Source: JABDIP01 sp965237625
GTDB taxonomy: Bacteria; Pseudomonadota; Alphaproteobacteria; DSM-16000; Inquilinaceae
DNA: 64,000 nt
NCBI GenBank assembly: GCA_965237625.1
Contig: CBDEGD010000026.1
Coordinates: 62,001-126,000, forward strand
Reading direction: 5' to 3'
Shown here: positions 1-8,016 of the stretch, piece after piece
How the letters are laid out: each line of letters opens with the position of its first letter
Position numbering within the stretch: the first letter of the stretch is position 1
The notes under the pieces: generated by a model
Database searches by the model: none
What the model was told of the DNA's origin: nothing
What the model saw: the letters and a program-made list of their open reading frames with translations, nothing else
Program-made: the position numbers and the translations under genes

Positions 1-1
1 C

Positions 2-832
2 ATCGATGCCGGCGACGAAGTGGCGATGCTCTCGCCGGTCTGGCCGAACATCTTCGAAGCCGTCCAAGTGGTCGGCGGCGTGGCGCGGCCGGTTCCGATG
101 TCGCTGACCGACTCCGGATGGACGTTTGACCTGCAAAAGCTATTCGACGCGTGCGGTCCACGGACCAAGGCGATCTTCGTCAACTCCCCGGGCAACCCCA
201 CCGGCGCCATGCTGAGCCGGGATGACCTTGTCCGGATTCGCGACTTCGCCCGCGAGCGCGGTCTTTGGATCATCGCCGACGAGGTCTATGGCCGGCTGAC
301 CTATGATGCGGACAATGCGCCGTCCTTCCTGCAGCTCATGGAGCCGGACGAGAAGCTGATCGTCGTCAATACCTTCTCAAAGAACTGGTCGATGACCGGC
401 TGGCGGATCGGTTGGATCGTGGCGTCGCAACAGCTCGGCCAAGTGTTCGAAAACCTGATTCAGTTCAACACATCCGGCGTCGCGAGTTTCCTGCAATTCG
501 GGGCGGTGGCGGCAATGCGTGACGGCGACCCGACGGTTGAGGCGCTGCGCAAGCGCTGCCGGATCGGCCGCGATATCGTCTGCGACGCCCTGGCTGCATT
601 GCCCCGGGTGCGGTTCCACCGCCCGCCTGGCGCCTTTTATGTTTTCTTCTCCGTGGATGGCGAGCCGGACAGCCGTGACCTTGCGATCCGTATGATCGAC
701 AAGGCCGCGGTCGGCCTTGCCCCCGGCAGCGCCTTCGGCCCGGGCGGTGAGGGCTATCTGCGGCTCTGTTTCGGCGGTTCCCACGAGCTGCTGCGACGCG
801 CGATGGACCGCCTGGGTCCTGCGCTGACCTAG
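2..832 (+). CDS. Class I/II PLP-dependent aminotransferase, 5' end outside window
   Basis: This is the C-terminal 276 or so residues of a fold-type I aminotransferase; the reading frame is open to the left edge. The visible part has the NSPGNPTG turn, the ADEVYGRL segment whose Asp contacts the pyridine nitrogen of PLP, and the SKNWSMTGWRIGW block carrying the Schiff-base lysine. These are typical of aspartate/tyrosine-type aminotransferases that make or degrade amino acids in the cytosol. The substrate cannot be read from the sequence. The stop codon TAG (830-832) lies in the first bases of the palindromic element that follows. Confidence 0.9.
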   Translation: MDAGDEVAMLSPVWPNIFEAVQVVGGVARPVPMSLTDSGWTFDLQKLFDACGPRTKAIFVNSPGNPTGAMLSRDDLVRIRDFARERGLWIIADEVYGRLTYDADNAPSFLQLMEPDEKLIVVNTFSKNWSMTGWRIGWIVASQQLGQVFENLIQFNTSGVASFLQFGAVAAMRDGDPTVEALRKRCRIGRDIVCDALAALPRVRFHRPPGAFYVFFSVDGEPDSRDLAIRMIDKAAVGLAPGSAFGPGGEGYLRLCFGGSHELLRRAMDRLGPALT

Positions 833-1102
833 GAGCCTGTCCGAGTAATGCTTGCGGCCATCATCGACCAGGGAGTTTCGGGTGACAGAAGCGGACGCGC
901 CGGCGATGCTGGATGCATCGTCAAGCGTCCGCGACGCCGCACCCGAAACTCCCTGGTCGACCCAAAGGGCCGCGTTCTCAAGAGCTTGGGACGTCGTCCG
1001 ACGCCGCTCGCGATGCATCCAGCATCGCCACGCACCGCCGTCCTAGCCCAAGCTCTTGAGAACGCGGTGATGGCCACAAGCATTGCTCGGGCAAGCTCCT
1101 AG
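829..1102. repeat. Palindromic MITE-like element with nested inverted repeats
   Basis: The outer ends (829-862 and 1069-1102) are imperfect inverted repeats of about 34 bp, with about four mismatches, and both begin at CTAG. Inside are two perfect hairpins: 864-883 pairs with 941-960 (20 bp) and 970-990 pairs with 1047-1067 (21 bp). A 19-20 bp match pairs 901-920 with 1011-1030, linking the two hairpins. There is no credible ORF. This layout fits a non-autonomous mobile element. A further direct copy of the end sequence follows at 1099-1133. Confidence 0.8.
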
Positions 1103-1117
1103 GAGCCTGCCCGAGCA

Positions 1118-1930
1118 ATGCCTGCGGTCGATCTCGGTTTGCTTGGCCGGATGGCCACCAACGTGATCGCGGTCGGCCGGCGCGGCCGAAAGGCGACGTC
1201 GGTCGGTCATTTCACAGCCTTTCTGTCGGCCGGCAGCAGCGACTATTTCATGAGCTTCGCCGTGCCCCGGCCGCCGCCGGAAGGCGTCGATGCCCGCCCC
1301 GCTGCCGTTTGGGCCGGGTCCCTGTCGCTGCTGGCGGAGCATTTCGCCGCTCAGGAGCGCGCGCTTCGGCTGGAATTCTTCGTCGAGCTGTTCCCCAACC
1401 TCCCGGATGCGCTGACCGCCGCCGAAATCAGCCAGGACAAAAGCGCGCCGGCCATGGCGGCCCTGCCCGCCGTGTTTCGTCCAGCCCGCAAGACCGGATT
1501 GAACATGGCGCTGATCGAGGCCGGGAACGCGGTCGCGGTCGAACGGTTCATGGCGATACAGGGCGATGCGTTCGGCGTGCGAATCGCCTCCGGCCCGACC
1601 GGCTGGCGGCCGATCCTGGAGGCCGGGCTGGCGGATGGCGGCATGATCGCGGCGATTGGCGAGGTCGCCGGCAAGGCGTGCTGCGGCGCGGTGATCATGA
1701 TCGGCGGCGGCGCGGCCGAACTGGCCGGGGTCGGTACCCTGCCCGCCTATCGACGGCACGGCTACGCATCGGATCTGTGCAGCCGGCTACTTGGCGCGTA
1801 TTTCGAGCACACCGGTGCGCCGGCCTGGCTGTCGGCGGACGATGAGATTGCCGAGGGGCTCTATGGCGCACTCGGGTTCAGCAGGATCGGCACTCAACTC
1901 AATTACGGCAAGCGATCCGAGACCGGTTAG
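1118..1930 (+). CDS. GNAT-family N-acetyltransferase
   Basis: This 270-residue protein has a GNAT acetyl-CoA-binding region in its C-terminal half. The block AAELAGVGTLPAYRRHGYAS (about residues 197-216) contains the beta4-alpha3 loop of motif A, and the tail ends with the usual LYGALGFSRIG element. The N-terminal half resembles other GNAT proteins with an extra N-terminal domain. The substrate is unknown. The ATG at 1118 lies inside a copy of the terminal repeat of the upstream palindromic element, so the native 5' end may have been replaced. An in-frame ATG at 1151 is an alternative start. No strong ribosome binding site is seen for either. Confidence 0.75.
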   Translation: MPAVDLGLLGRMATNVIAVGRRGRKATSVGHFTAFLSAGSSDYFMSFAVPRPPPEGVDARPAAVWAGSLSLLAEHFAAQERALRLEFFVELFPNLPDALTAAEISQDKSAPAMAALPAVFRPARKTGLNMALIEAGNAVAVERFMAIQGDAFGVRIASGPTGWRPILEAGLADGGMIAAIGEVAGKACCGAVIMIGGGAAELAGVGTLPAYRRHGYASDLCSRLLGAYFEHTGAPAWLSADDEIAEGLYGALGFSRIGTQLNYGKRSETG

Positions 1931-1969
1931 CCGATTGCTGGGTCGGATGGAACCATACCCTCATCCCTG

Positions 1970-2084
1970 CGTCGTCTCCGGACTTGATCCGGGGACCCAT
2001 GGTTCCGCCCGACAGGATTGCATCGACGGTCTGGTAATGGCACCTGCGGCCAGATGGGTCCCCGGATCAAGTCCGGGAACGACG
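1970..2084. repeat. Dispersed inverted-repeat element, family A copy 1
   Basis: The arms are about 31 bp and nearly perfect inverted repeats. The left arm (1970-2000) reads cgtcgtctccggacttgatc and onward; the right arm (2054-2084) is its complement. The same arms occur at 3753-3900 and 13299-13445, but the central part here differs. It lies between the acetyltransferase and the MFS gene and could also act as a hairpin at transcript ends. Confidence 0.8.
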
Positions 2085-2137
2085 CGGTGTTGCGGGCCGT
2101 TTCCTTACGATTTGTCATGATCTAAGGTCAGGCCCAG

Positions 2138-3712
2138 ATGTCCCACATCTCCAACCCGCCCTGCGAGAACGCCCTTGTCGTGGCGGCGCCAGACCATGCG
2201 CCTTGCGCGGCGGCGACGGGACGGTGGGTGCTGGCGGCGTCGGTGGTCGGGTCCAGCATGGCGTTTATCGACGGCACGGTGGTCAATGTGGCGCTTCCGG
2301 TGCTGCAGCGGGAATTGGGTGCGAACGTCGCCGAGCTGCAATGGATCGTCGAGTCCTACATGCTGCTGCTGGCCGCGCTGATCCTGGTCGGCGGTGCGTT
2401 GGGAGACCGTTTCGGCCGCCGCCGCCTGTTCGCCATCGGCACCGTCCTGTTCGCGGTGACGTCGGTGTGGTGCGGGGCGGCGGCGGATTCGAGCCAGCTT
2501 ATCGTCGCCCGGGCGGCGCAGGGCATCGGCGGCGCGCTGCTGGTGCCTGGCAGCCTGTCGATGATCAGCGCAACATTCAGCGAGGAACAGCGCGGCCGGG
2601 CATTCGGTATCTGGTCGGCGTCGACCGCCCTGGCGATGGCGCTCGGCCCGGTGCTCGGCGGCTGGCTGGTCGATGCGGTTTCCTGGCGCTGGATCTTCTT
2701 CATCAACGTGCCGCCGGCGATCGCCGTGGTCTGGATCCTTTACGCCAAGGTGCCGGAAAGCCGGGACGAGGCCGCGACGGCGGCGCTCGATTGGCCCGGC
2801 GCGCTGCTGTGCACCGCCGGCCTTGGCCTGCTTGTCTATGGGCTGATCGAGGCCGGCATCGTCGGATTCGGCTCGCCGCGCGTGATGCAGATACTGGGCG
2901 TCGGCGCCTTGGCGTTGGCCGGCTTCCTGATTACCCAGACCCGCAGTCCGGCGCCGATGATGCCGCTTGGCCTGTTCCGCTCGCGCAGCTTCAGCGGCGC
3001 CAATATGATTACGTTCATGCTCTATGCGGCGCTGAGCGGCGGGTTGTTCTTCCTGCCCTTCAACCTGGTGCAGGTGCATGGTTATTCGAGCGCCGCGGCC
3101 GGCGCCGCCTTGCTGCCCTTCATCCTGATCATGTCGTTGCTGTCGCGCTGGTCCGGCGGGCTGGTCAGCCGACATGGCGGCCGGGTACCGCTTATCGTCG
3201 GCCCCACCATTGCCGCCGGAGGGTTCGCGTTGTTCGTCGTGCCGGGGATCGACGGCAGCTATTGGACCACCTTCTTTCCAGCGGTGACAGTGCTCGGGCT
3301 TGGCATGGCGATCAGTGTCGCGCCGTTGACCACGGTGGTCATGGGGGCGGTGGAGTCCCGCCAGGCCGGCATCGCCTCGGCGATCAACAATGCGGTGTCG
3401 CGCATTGCCGGACTGTTGGCGATCGCTGTGATGGGGATCGTGGTGTCCGGCACCTTCAACGCCGGGCTGGACGACCGGCTGACAGACATCCCGATACCGT
3501 CCGAGGCCCGCACTGCCTTGGAAGCGGAGCGTCCCAATTTGGCCGGCGCCAAACCGCCGGCCGCGCTGGATGCCGCCTTGCGGGCCGATCTGGCCCGGGC
3601 CATCGACGAATCCTTCGTGGAGGGATTCCGCCTCGCCATGACGACCGCCGCCGCGCTCGCCTTGCTGAGCGCGGTCATCGCGGCGGCAACGATTGGGCGG
3701 AAGCAGGAATAG
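2138..3712 (+). CDS. MFS multidrug efflux transporter, DHA2 (EmrB/QacA-type)
   Basis: This 524-residue integral membrane protein is a drug:proton antiporter of the 14-helix DHA2 family. The sequence shows the SSMAFIDGTVVNVALP motif in TM1 (about 38-53), which is motif D1 of this family, and the GALGDRFGRRRLF loop (motif A, about 86-98). The LGPVLGGWLVD segment matches motif C of antiporters. The C-terminal 60 residues form a large extramembrane loop followed by the last helix. The length is normal. Such pumps export lipophilic drugs, dyes or bile salts; no membrane-fusion partner is adjacent. Purine-rich aaggtcagg precedes the ATG. It appears monocistronic, with repeat elements on both sides. 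Confidence 0.9.
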   Translation: MSHISNPPCENALVVAAPDHAPCAAATGRWVLAASVVGSSMAFIDGTVVNVALPVLQRELGANVAELQWIVESYMLLLAALILVGGALGDRFGRRRLFAIGTVLFAVTSVWCGAAADSSQLIVARAAQGIGGALLVPGSLSMISATFSEEQRGRAFGIWSASTALAMALGPVLGGWLVDAVSWRWIFFINVPPAIAVVWILYAKVPESRDEAATAALDWPGALLCTAGLGLLVYGLIEAGIVGFGSPRVMQILGVGALALAGFLITQTRSPAPMMPLGLFRSRSFSGANMITFMLYAALSGGLFFLPFNLVQVHGYSSAAAGAALLPFILIMSLLSRWSGGLVSRHGGRVPLIVGPTIAAGGFALFVVPGIDGSYWTTFFPAVTVLGLGMAISVAPLTTVVMGAVESRQAGIASAINNAVSRIAGLLAIAVMGIVVSGTFNAGLDDRLTDIPIPSEARTALEAERPNLAGAKPPAALDAALRADLARAIDESFVEGFRLAMTTAAALALLSAVIAAATIGRKQE

Positions 3713-3752
3713 TAGATCCCGCCCACTCGCACGGTGATCGCCAACTTCTCAG

Positions 3753-3900
3753 CGTCGTCCCCGGACTTGATCCGGGGACCCATTGTGCCGACAGCGCCAC
3801 TTCGCGTTGGCGAGCGCGACGAGGCCACCAATTTGACCCGGGACTCGATGGTCGACGACGGCCGAGAAGTGGGTCCCCGGACCAAGTCCGGGGACGACGC
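3753..3900. repeat. Dispersed inverted-repeat element, family A copy 2
   Basis: A 148-bp element with about 30-bp inverted arms carrying ccccggacttgatccgggga. Its full length, including the non-palindromic middle, is nearly identical to the reverse complement of 13299-13445. It lies between two convergent genes. Confidence 0.85.
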
Positions 3901-3955
3901 AATGTGGGATAGCACCGTTTCGCAGTCGGCAAACAGCGACCCGGCGGTTTCTTGC

Positions 3956-5353
3956 TCAGCCTGCCGCCGGCAGCACCCAGATGCCCATGGGTTCGGTGCG
4001 GTTTCGCAGGGTCTGTGGGGCACCGGCGGCGAAGCCGTCCAGAAGCACATCGCCGTGATCGGCGCGCGCGCGCTGCGCCAAGGCGTCACTGGCGACGATG
4101 GTTGCGGCCAGCGGTCGGGTCAGGGCTTCCAGGCGGCTGGCAACATTCACCGTGTCGCCGATCACGGTGTATTCCAGACGGCCTTCGCCGCCGATATCGC
4201 CCAACACCGCCGGGCCGTAATGCAGCCCGATCCCGATGGTGATCGGCGCCGCGCCGGCGGCGACGCGCTCGCGGTTCCAATCGCCGATCGCCGCCGCCAT
4301 GTCCCGGGCGCAGGCCAACGCATCGCCGGCATCGGTCGGGCCGGTGCGCGGCGTGCCGAAGGTCGCCATGATGGCGTCGCCGATATATTTGTCGATGGTG
4401 CCGTTGTGCTGGAAGACGACCCGGCCCAGCCGGTCATGGCTGTCGCGCAGCAGCGTTATCACCGCCTCCGGCGCCATGGTTTCCGACAGCGCGGTGAAGC
4501 CGACGATATCGGCGAACAGCACCGCAACCGGCTGCGACCGGACAGCGCCCAGCGGCTCGTCCGAGCGCGCCAGCTCATCGACCATATTGGGGGAAAAATA
4601 GCGCGCCAGATTGGCGCGTTCCCGTGCGGCCGACACCTGTCGCTGCACCAGCCGGCGCGACCGGGCGACCACCCCGGCCAGGATGCCCGCCGAGATCAGT
4701 ACGACCACGACTTCCTGCACGATGACGTTGATGTCGACGAAACGCGGATCGAGGAACCCGGCAAGGGATTGTTCCGGGTTGGAAAGGATATCGGACACCG
4801 ACCCGTCGAACCAGGTGACCGTGTCCGGTCTCGACACGACCGTCGCGGTTCCCACGGTCCAGCAAATAGCGCCGGCCAAACCGGCCCAGGCCATCAGGCG
4901 CGGATTGAAGCTGAAGGCAAAGCCGGCCAGCAGCATGAAGAAGTAGATGAAGTTTCCATTACGCAGCTGCATCTGAATCGGCGCCTGCAGCACTTCCAGG
5001 GGATTGGGCGCGACGAAGATGTATGTCATCAACGCGAAATCCAGCGCGATGAAGACGTACCGATGCCAGGGCCTACCGAAGGAACTGCGCGCGACGGCAT
5101 AATCCGCCAGGCCGATGAGCACGAAAAGCACCAGGGCCCCGTGGTAGTAGAAGACTTCCGGCGGCGTGCCGAGAAGGAAAAGCAGAACGGCCACGGCGGC
5201 CAGCGAGATGATGCGCCCACGCGTCGCCAGCCTCAGCCCGTCCAGCTCTTCGGCGCGAAAAAGCTCTGCCATGCCCGTGTCGCCGCCGCTGGCAATCCCC
5301 GATGCCGGTGCCGCTCTGCCGCCTGCCATGCCCTCTGCCGTCGCTATCGTCAT
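3956..5353 (-). CDS. Membrane-bound class III adenylate/guanylate cyclase
   Basis: A 465-residue protein with about six membrane helices (residues 48-230) followed by a class III nucleotide cyclase domain (about 272-450). The two metal-binding aspartates are visible in FADIVGFT (D282) and KYIGDAIM (D326). The EYTVIGDTVNVASRLE block supplies the transition-state Asn and Arg. It should convert ATP to cyclic AMP, with the catalytic domain in the cytosol; a guanylate preference cannot be excluded. I chose the ATG at 5353 because aaggggtgag lies just upstream and the frame beyond it overlaps the regulator gene on the same strand with non-coding-like residues. It is convergent with the MFS gene. 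Confidence 0.9.
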   Translation of the reverse strand: MTIATAEGMAGGRAAPASGIASGGDTGMAELFRAEELDGLRLATRGRIISLAAVAVLLFLLGTPPEVFYYHGALVLFVLIGLADYAVARSSFGRPWHRYVFIALDFALMTYIFVAPNPLEVLQAPIQMQLRNGNFIYFFMLLAGFAFSFNPRLMAWAGLAGAICWTVGTATVVSRPDTVTWFDGSVSDILSNPEQSLAGFLDPRFVDINVIVQEVVVVLISAGILAGVVARSRRLVQRQVSAARERANLARYFSPNMVDELARSDEPLGAVRSQPVAVLFADIVGFTALSETMAPEAVITLLRDSHDRLGRVVFQHNGTIDKYIGDAIMATFGTPRTGPTDAGDALACARDMAAAIGDWNRERVAAGAAPITIGIGLHYGPAVLGDIGGEGRLEYTVIGDTVNVASRLEALTRPLAATIVASDALAQRARADHGDVLLDGFAAGAPQTLRNRTEPMGIWVLPAAG

Positions 5354-5472
5354 CGGCTCACCCCTTCGCCGTTCGGTGCCTGTGCCATATGAACGGAATA
5401 TGCGCTGCTGAGAGGGGACGATACAGTGCCGCGCCGCGATCGGCGATGGCGGACCGGAGCCCTGAATGCGAT

Positions 5473-6384
5473 CTACGTCTGTTCGCTGGCCGGGCGAGGT
5501 TCGGAATCCCTGGTGGCCTGGGCCAGCAGCCAGTCGCGGAAGGTCTTGATGTTGGGCCGGTTGGCTGTGCGCTCGGGGCACAGGATGTAATAGGCGTATT
5601 CGGTCGGCAAGCTGAAGTCGAACGGGCGGACCAGCCGGCCGGCCGCCAAATCGTCCAGCGCCAGGGCGCTGCGGCCCAAAGCCACCCCCTGGCCGTCCAC
5701 CGCGGCCTGCAGCACCATGCTGGAATCGTTGAAGGAGGGGCCGCGGCGGGGGTCGGCGCCCTCGACTCCAGCGGCCAGCAACCACATCGACCAATCGATG
5801 CGCATATCGTCATGCAGCAGAGTATGCCGGCTCAAATCCTCCGGCCGGTCCAGGGGAATGCGTTTCAGCAGTTCGGGGCTACAGACCGGAAACAACTCCT
5901 CCGTCAGGAAGCGGTCGGCCTGCAGGCCCGGATAGTCGCCCCGTCCATAACGGATCGCCACATCGACGTCGTCCCGGTCGAAATCCACCAGCCGCTCATC
6001 CGCCGACACCCGCACCTCGATATCCGGATGGTCCTCGCGAAAGCGGGTGAGCCGGGGCACCAGCCAGCGCGCCGCGAACGACGCCAGGACGCTCACGGTG
6101 ATCGCGCCGCTGGCGTCATCCTGCAGCAACCGTTCGGTCGCGGCGTTCAAGCGCTGAAACGCCTCGCGTACATCGGGCAAATAGGATTGGCCGGCATCGG
6201 TCAGCAGCAGGCCGCGCGGACCGCGCCGGAACATGCGGATGCCGAGCTGCTCCTCCAGGGATTTGATCTGGTGGCTGATCGCCGCCTGGGTGACGTGCAG
6301 CTCCTCCGCGGCGCGGGTGAAGGACAGATGCCGCCCGGCCGCCTCGAAGGCCCTCAGCGCGTTCAGCGTCGGCAGGCGCGCCAT
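5473..6384 (-). CDS. LysR-family transcriptional regulator, GcvA-like
   Basis: A 303-residue LysR regulator. The N-terminal winged helix-turn-helix is residues 1-62, with SFTRAAEELHVTQAAISHQI as the DNA-reading part. It is followed by the linker helix and a periplasmic-binding-like effector domain ending near residue 295. The opening LPTLNALRAFEAAGRHLSFT is typical of the GcvA subgroup, whose members control glycine cleavage or, in other bacteria, beta-lactamase and many other targets. The target here is unknown: no gcv or bla gene is close. The adenylate cyclase lies 119 bp downstream on the same strand. The divergent neighbour is a DUF1127 gene. Confidence 0.92.
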   Translation of the reverse strand: MARLPTLNALRAFEAAGRHLSFTRAAEELHVTQAAISHQIKSLEEQLGIRMFRRGPRGLLLTDAGQSYLPDVREAFQRLNAATERLLQDDASGAITVSVLASFAARWLVPRLTRFREDHPDIEVRVSADERLVDFDRDDVDVAIRYGRGDYPGLQADRFLTEELFPVCSPELLKRIPLDRPEDLSRHTLLHDDMRIDWSMWLLAAGVEGADPRRGPSFNDSSMVLQAAVDGQGVALGRSALALDDLAAGRLVRPFDFSLPTEYAYYILCPERTANRPNIKTFRDWLLAQATRDSEPRPASEQT

Positions 6385-6402
6385 CGCAACGGCCTCCGAT
6401 AG

Positions 6403-6435
6403 ACATGAGAAAAACTAATATCAAACATGAGAAAA
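6403..6435. promoter_or_regulatory. Direct repeat upstream of the GcvA-like regulator
   Basis: The 11-mer acatgagaaaa occurs at 6403-6413 and 6425-6435, 22 bp (about two helical turns) apart, just upstream of the regulator start. It sits in the AT-rich divergent region with the DUF1127 gene. It may be a binding site or part of the promoter; the function is inferred only from position and spacing. Confidence 0.35.
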
Positions 6436-6543
6436 CATCCTTTGAACAGAGCGCCGAGTACAACGATATTCTATTTCATATCATGTAGTTACAGATCACA
6501 CGTCGGATCGACATCCGTTGTCTCTTGTATAAGGTAAACGAAC

Positions 6544-6765
6544 ATGGCTCATCTGCACAACACGACTCGACCCCACGCGGCGCCGGACCTGTCCAATAGT
6601 GTGATTATCCTGGCCAACCGCGCCCTCGCATCGGTCTCCGCCTGGCGATTTCGCGCCCGCAGCCGCCGGCAGCTTTCCCGGATGGACGATCACCAACTCC
6701 GCGACATCGGCCTCAACCGCGCCATCCGGGACGCGGAGGTCGGGAAGCCGTTCTGGCGGGAATAA
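6544..6765 (+). CDS. DUF1127 domain-containing small protein
   Basis: A 73-residue basic protein whose C-terminal part (about 34-66) matches DUF1127: an arginine-rich helix followed by LSRMDDHQLRDIGLNRAIRD. Short DUF1127 proteins are common in alphaproteobacteria and have been linked to phosphate and carbon metabolism and to RNA turnover; no enzymatic role is known. The ribosome binding site aaggt lies nine bases before the ATG. It is divergent from the GcvA-like gene and convergent with the methyltransferase gene. Confidence 0.9.
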   Translation: MAHLHNTTRPHAAPDLSNSVIILANRALASVSAWRFRARSRRQLSRMDDHQLRDIGLNRAIRDAEVGKPFWRE

Positions 6766-6768
6766 AAC

Positions 6769-8016
6769 CTATCCCGGCGAACGGCCCTGGCGCAGGTAAA
6801 GCTTTCCCAAGCCATTGAAGGTGCCATAGAGCTGGTCGAACTGGCGTTCAAAGCCCTTCCAGGCCAGCTTTCCGCCGTTCACCTCCGACACCGCGCGATG
6901 AAGTGCCGCTAGATCCCGCTTGCCGTCGATCCGGGCCAGAATGGCACCGGCCAACGGTGGCAGCGGCATCCGGCCGGTCAGTCCTGGGAGATCGGCCGAC
7001 AGCCCCTGCCCCGGTTTCAGCCGGCCCGCCAGATCGGCGCCATCCACATCGCGCAGCACGGGGACCATCTCCGGCCGGTCCGGCCGGGCGACCGCGTTGG
7101 AAGCGCGGGCCTTGGGAACCGCATAGAAGGCATGGGTCTTGATGACCCCCGTCAACTCTTCCGCCAGCGCCGCTCGGTCCAGCGGCGGAAGTTCCTCGAT
7201 CAATCGGCGCAAGCGCGGATCGTGCACATAGGCGGCGGGATCATAGCGCAGCGGCGGCACCAGTCCGGTGATCGCCAGCCCGGCGCCCTCCGTCAGCGCC
7301 GCCAGTTCCGGCACCGTATAGGCCCGGTCCTGGCTGTGCAGCAGCAGGTCGTAGAGACCGGCATCGCTGTCCTTGTGGTCCTGCAGCAGCGGGTTGCGGC
7401 GGAACCAGTTGGTCTCGGGCAGCGCCGACAGGACCCTGCGGGCCAGCGCGACCTGCGCCGGGCCGTCCAGACCGTCACCGAGCCGGCTGAGCGCGCTTTG
7501 CAGCGGGTAGACGCCGGTCCGGCCATAAGAGCCGTAGAGCATCAACCCCATGCCGCCCTCTGGCGAGAGTTGTTCCGTCAGCGCCGCCAGCCCTGCATCG
7601 GGGTCGGGCAGGTGATGCAGCACACCGCAGCAATCGATGTAGTCGTATGGGCCGGGCGCCAGGGTCCCGGCCTCCAGCAGTGAGCCGGTCAGGAACCGGA
7701 TCGCGGACAAACCGCGCGCCTCGGCCCGCGCTTCGGCGATGCCGCGCGATGTCTCAGAGAGGTCGAGATAGGTGATGTCGGCCGGGATGCCGGCATCGGC
7801 GCAATGCTGCGCCAGCATGATCAGCGCATCGCCGGTGCCGCCGCCGGCGACCAGCACGCGGAAGGGCGCCGCGAAGTCCAGCGCGCCGGCGAAAACATAG
7901 TGGTTCAGCTCGTCCAGATGGCTCGGCGACCCGCTGATCTGTCGTTTCGACTCGTCGCGCGGATTGCGCGCCGGATAGGGGTAGGCCTCGTACTGGTCCC
8001 GAACCCGGTCGGTCAT
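6769..8016 (-). CDS. SAM-dependent class I methyltransferase
   Basis: A 415-residue protein. It opens with VRDQYEAYPYPARNPRDE, a motif seen in a group of bacterial methyltransferases, then has a Rossmann core with glycine-rich motif I FRVLVAGGGTGDAL (about 52-65), the acidic motif II in YLDLSE and the YDYIDCCGVLHHLPDP motif IV. The C-terminal 150 residues are a separate domain with no catalytic motif I can see. The substrate is unknown. The start overlaps the end of the asparaginase gene by four bases, so the two are probably co-transcribed and translationally coupled. Confidence 0.85.
   Translation of the reverse strand: MTDRVRDQYEAYPYPARNPRDESKRQISGSPSHLDELNHYVFAGALDFAAPFRVLVAGGGTGDALIMLAQHCADAGIPADITYLDLSETSRGIAEARAEARGLSAIRFLTGSLLEAGTLAPGPYDYIDCCGVLHHLPDPDAGLAALTEQLSPEGGMGLMLYGSYGRTGVYPLQSALSRLGDGLDGPAQVALARRVLSALPETNWFRRNPLLQDHKDSDAGLYDLLLHSQDRAYTVPELAALTEGAGLAITGLVPPLRYDPAAYVHDPRLRRLIEELPPLDRAALAEELTGVIKTHAFYAVPKARASNAVARPDRPEMVPVLRDVDGADLAGRLKPGQGLSADLPGLTGRMPLPPLAGAILARIDGKRDLAALHRAVSEVNGGKLAWKGFERQFDQLYGTFNGLGKLYLRQGRSPG

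Noticed and set aside
848..1102. Short overlapping frames in the palindromic element as genes
   Set aside because: They arise from symmetrical GC-rich sequence on both strands and show no protein-like features.
2105..3175. 356-codon minus-strand frame opposite the MFS transporter
   Set aside because: Antisense shadow with Arg/Gln/Ala-rich composition and no recognisable motif.
5354..5794. N-terminal extension of the adenylate cyclase frame
   Set aside because: It overlaps the LysR gene on the same strand, is Arg/Pro/Gly-rich, and a ribosome binding site marks the start at 5353.
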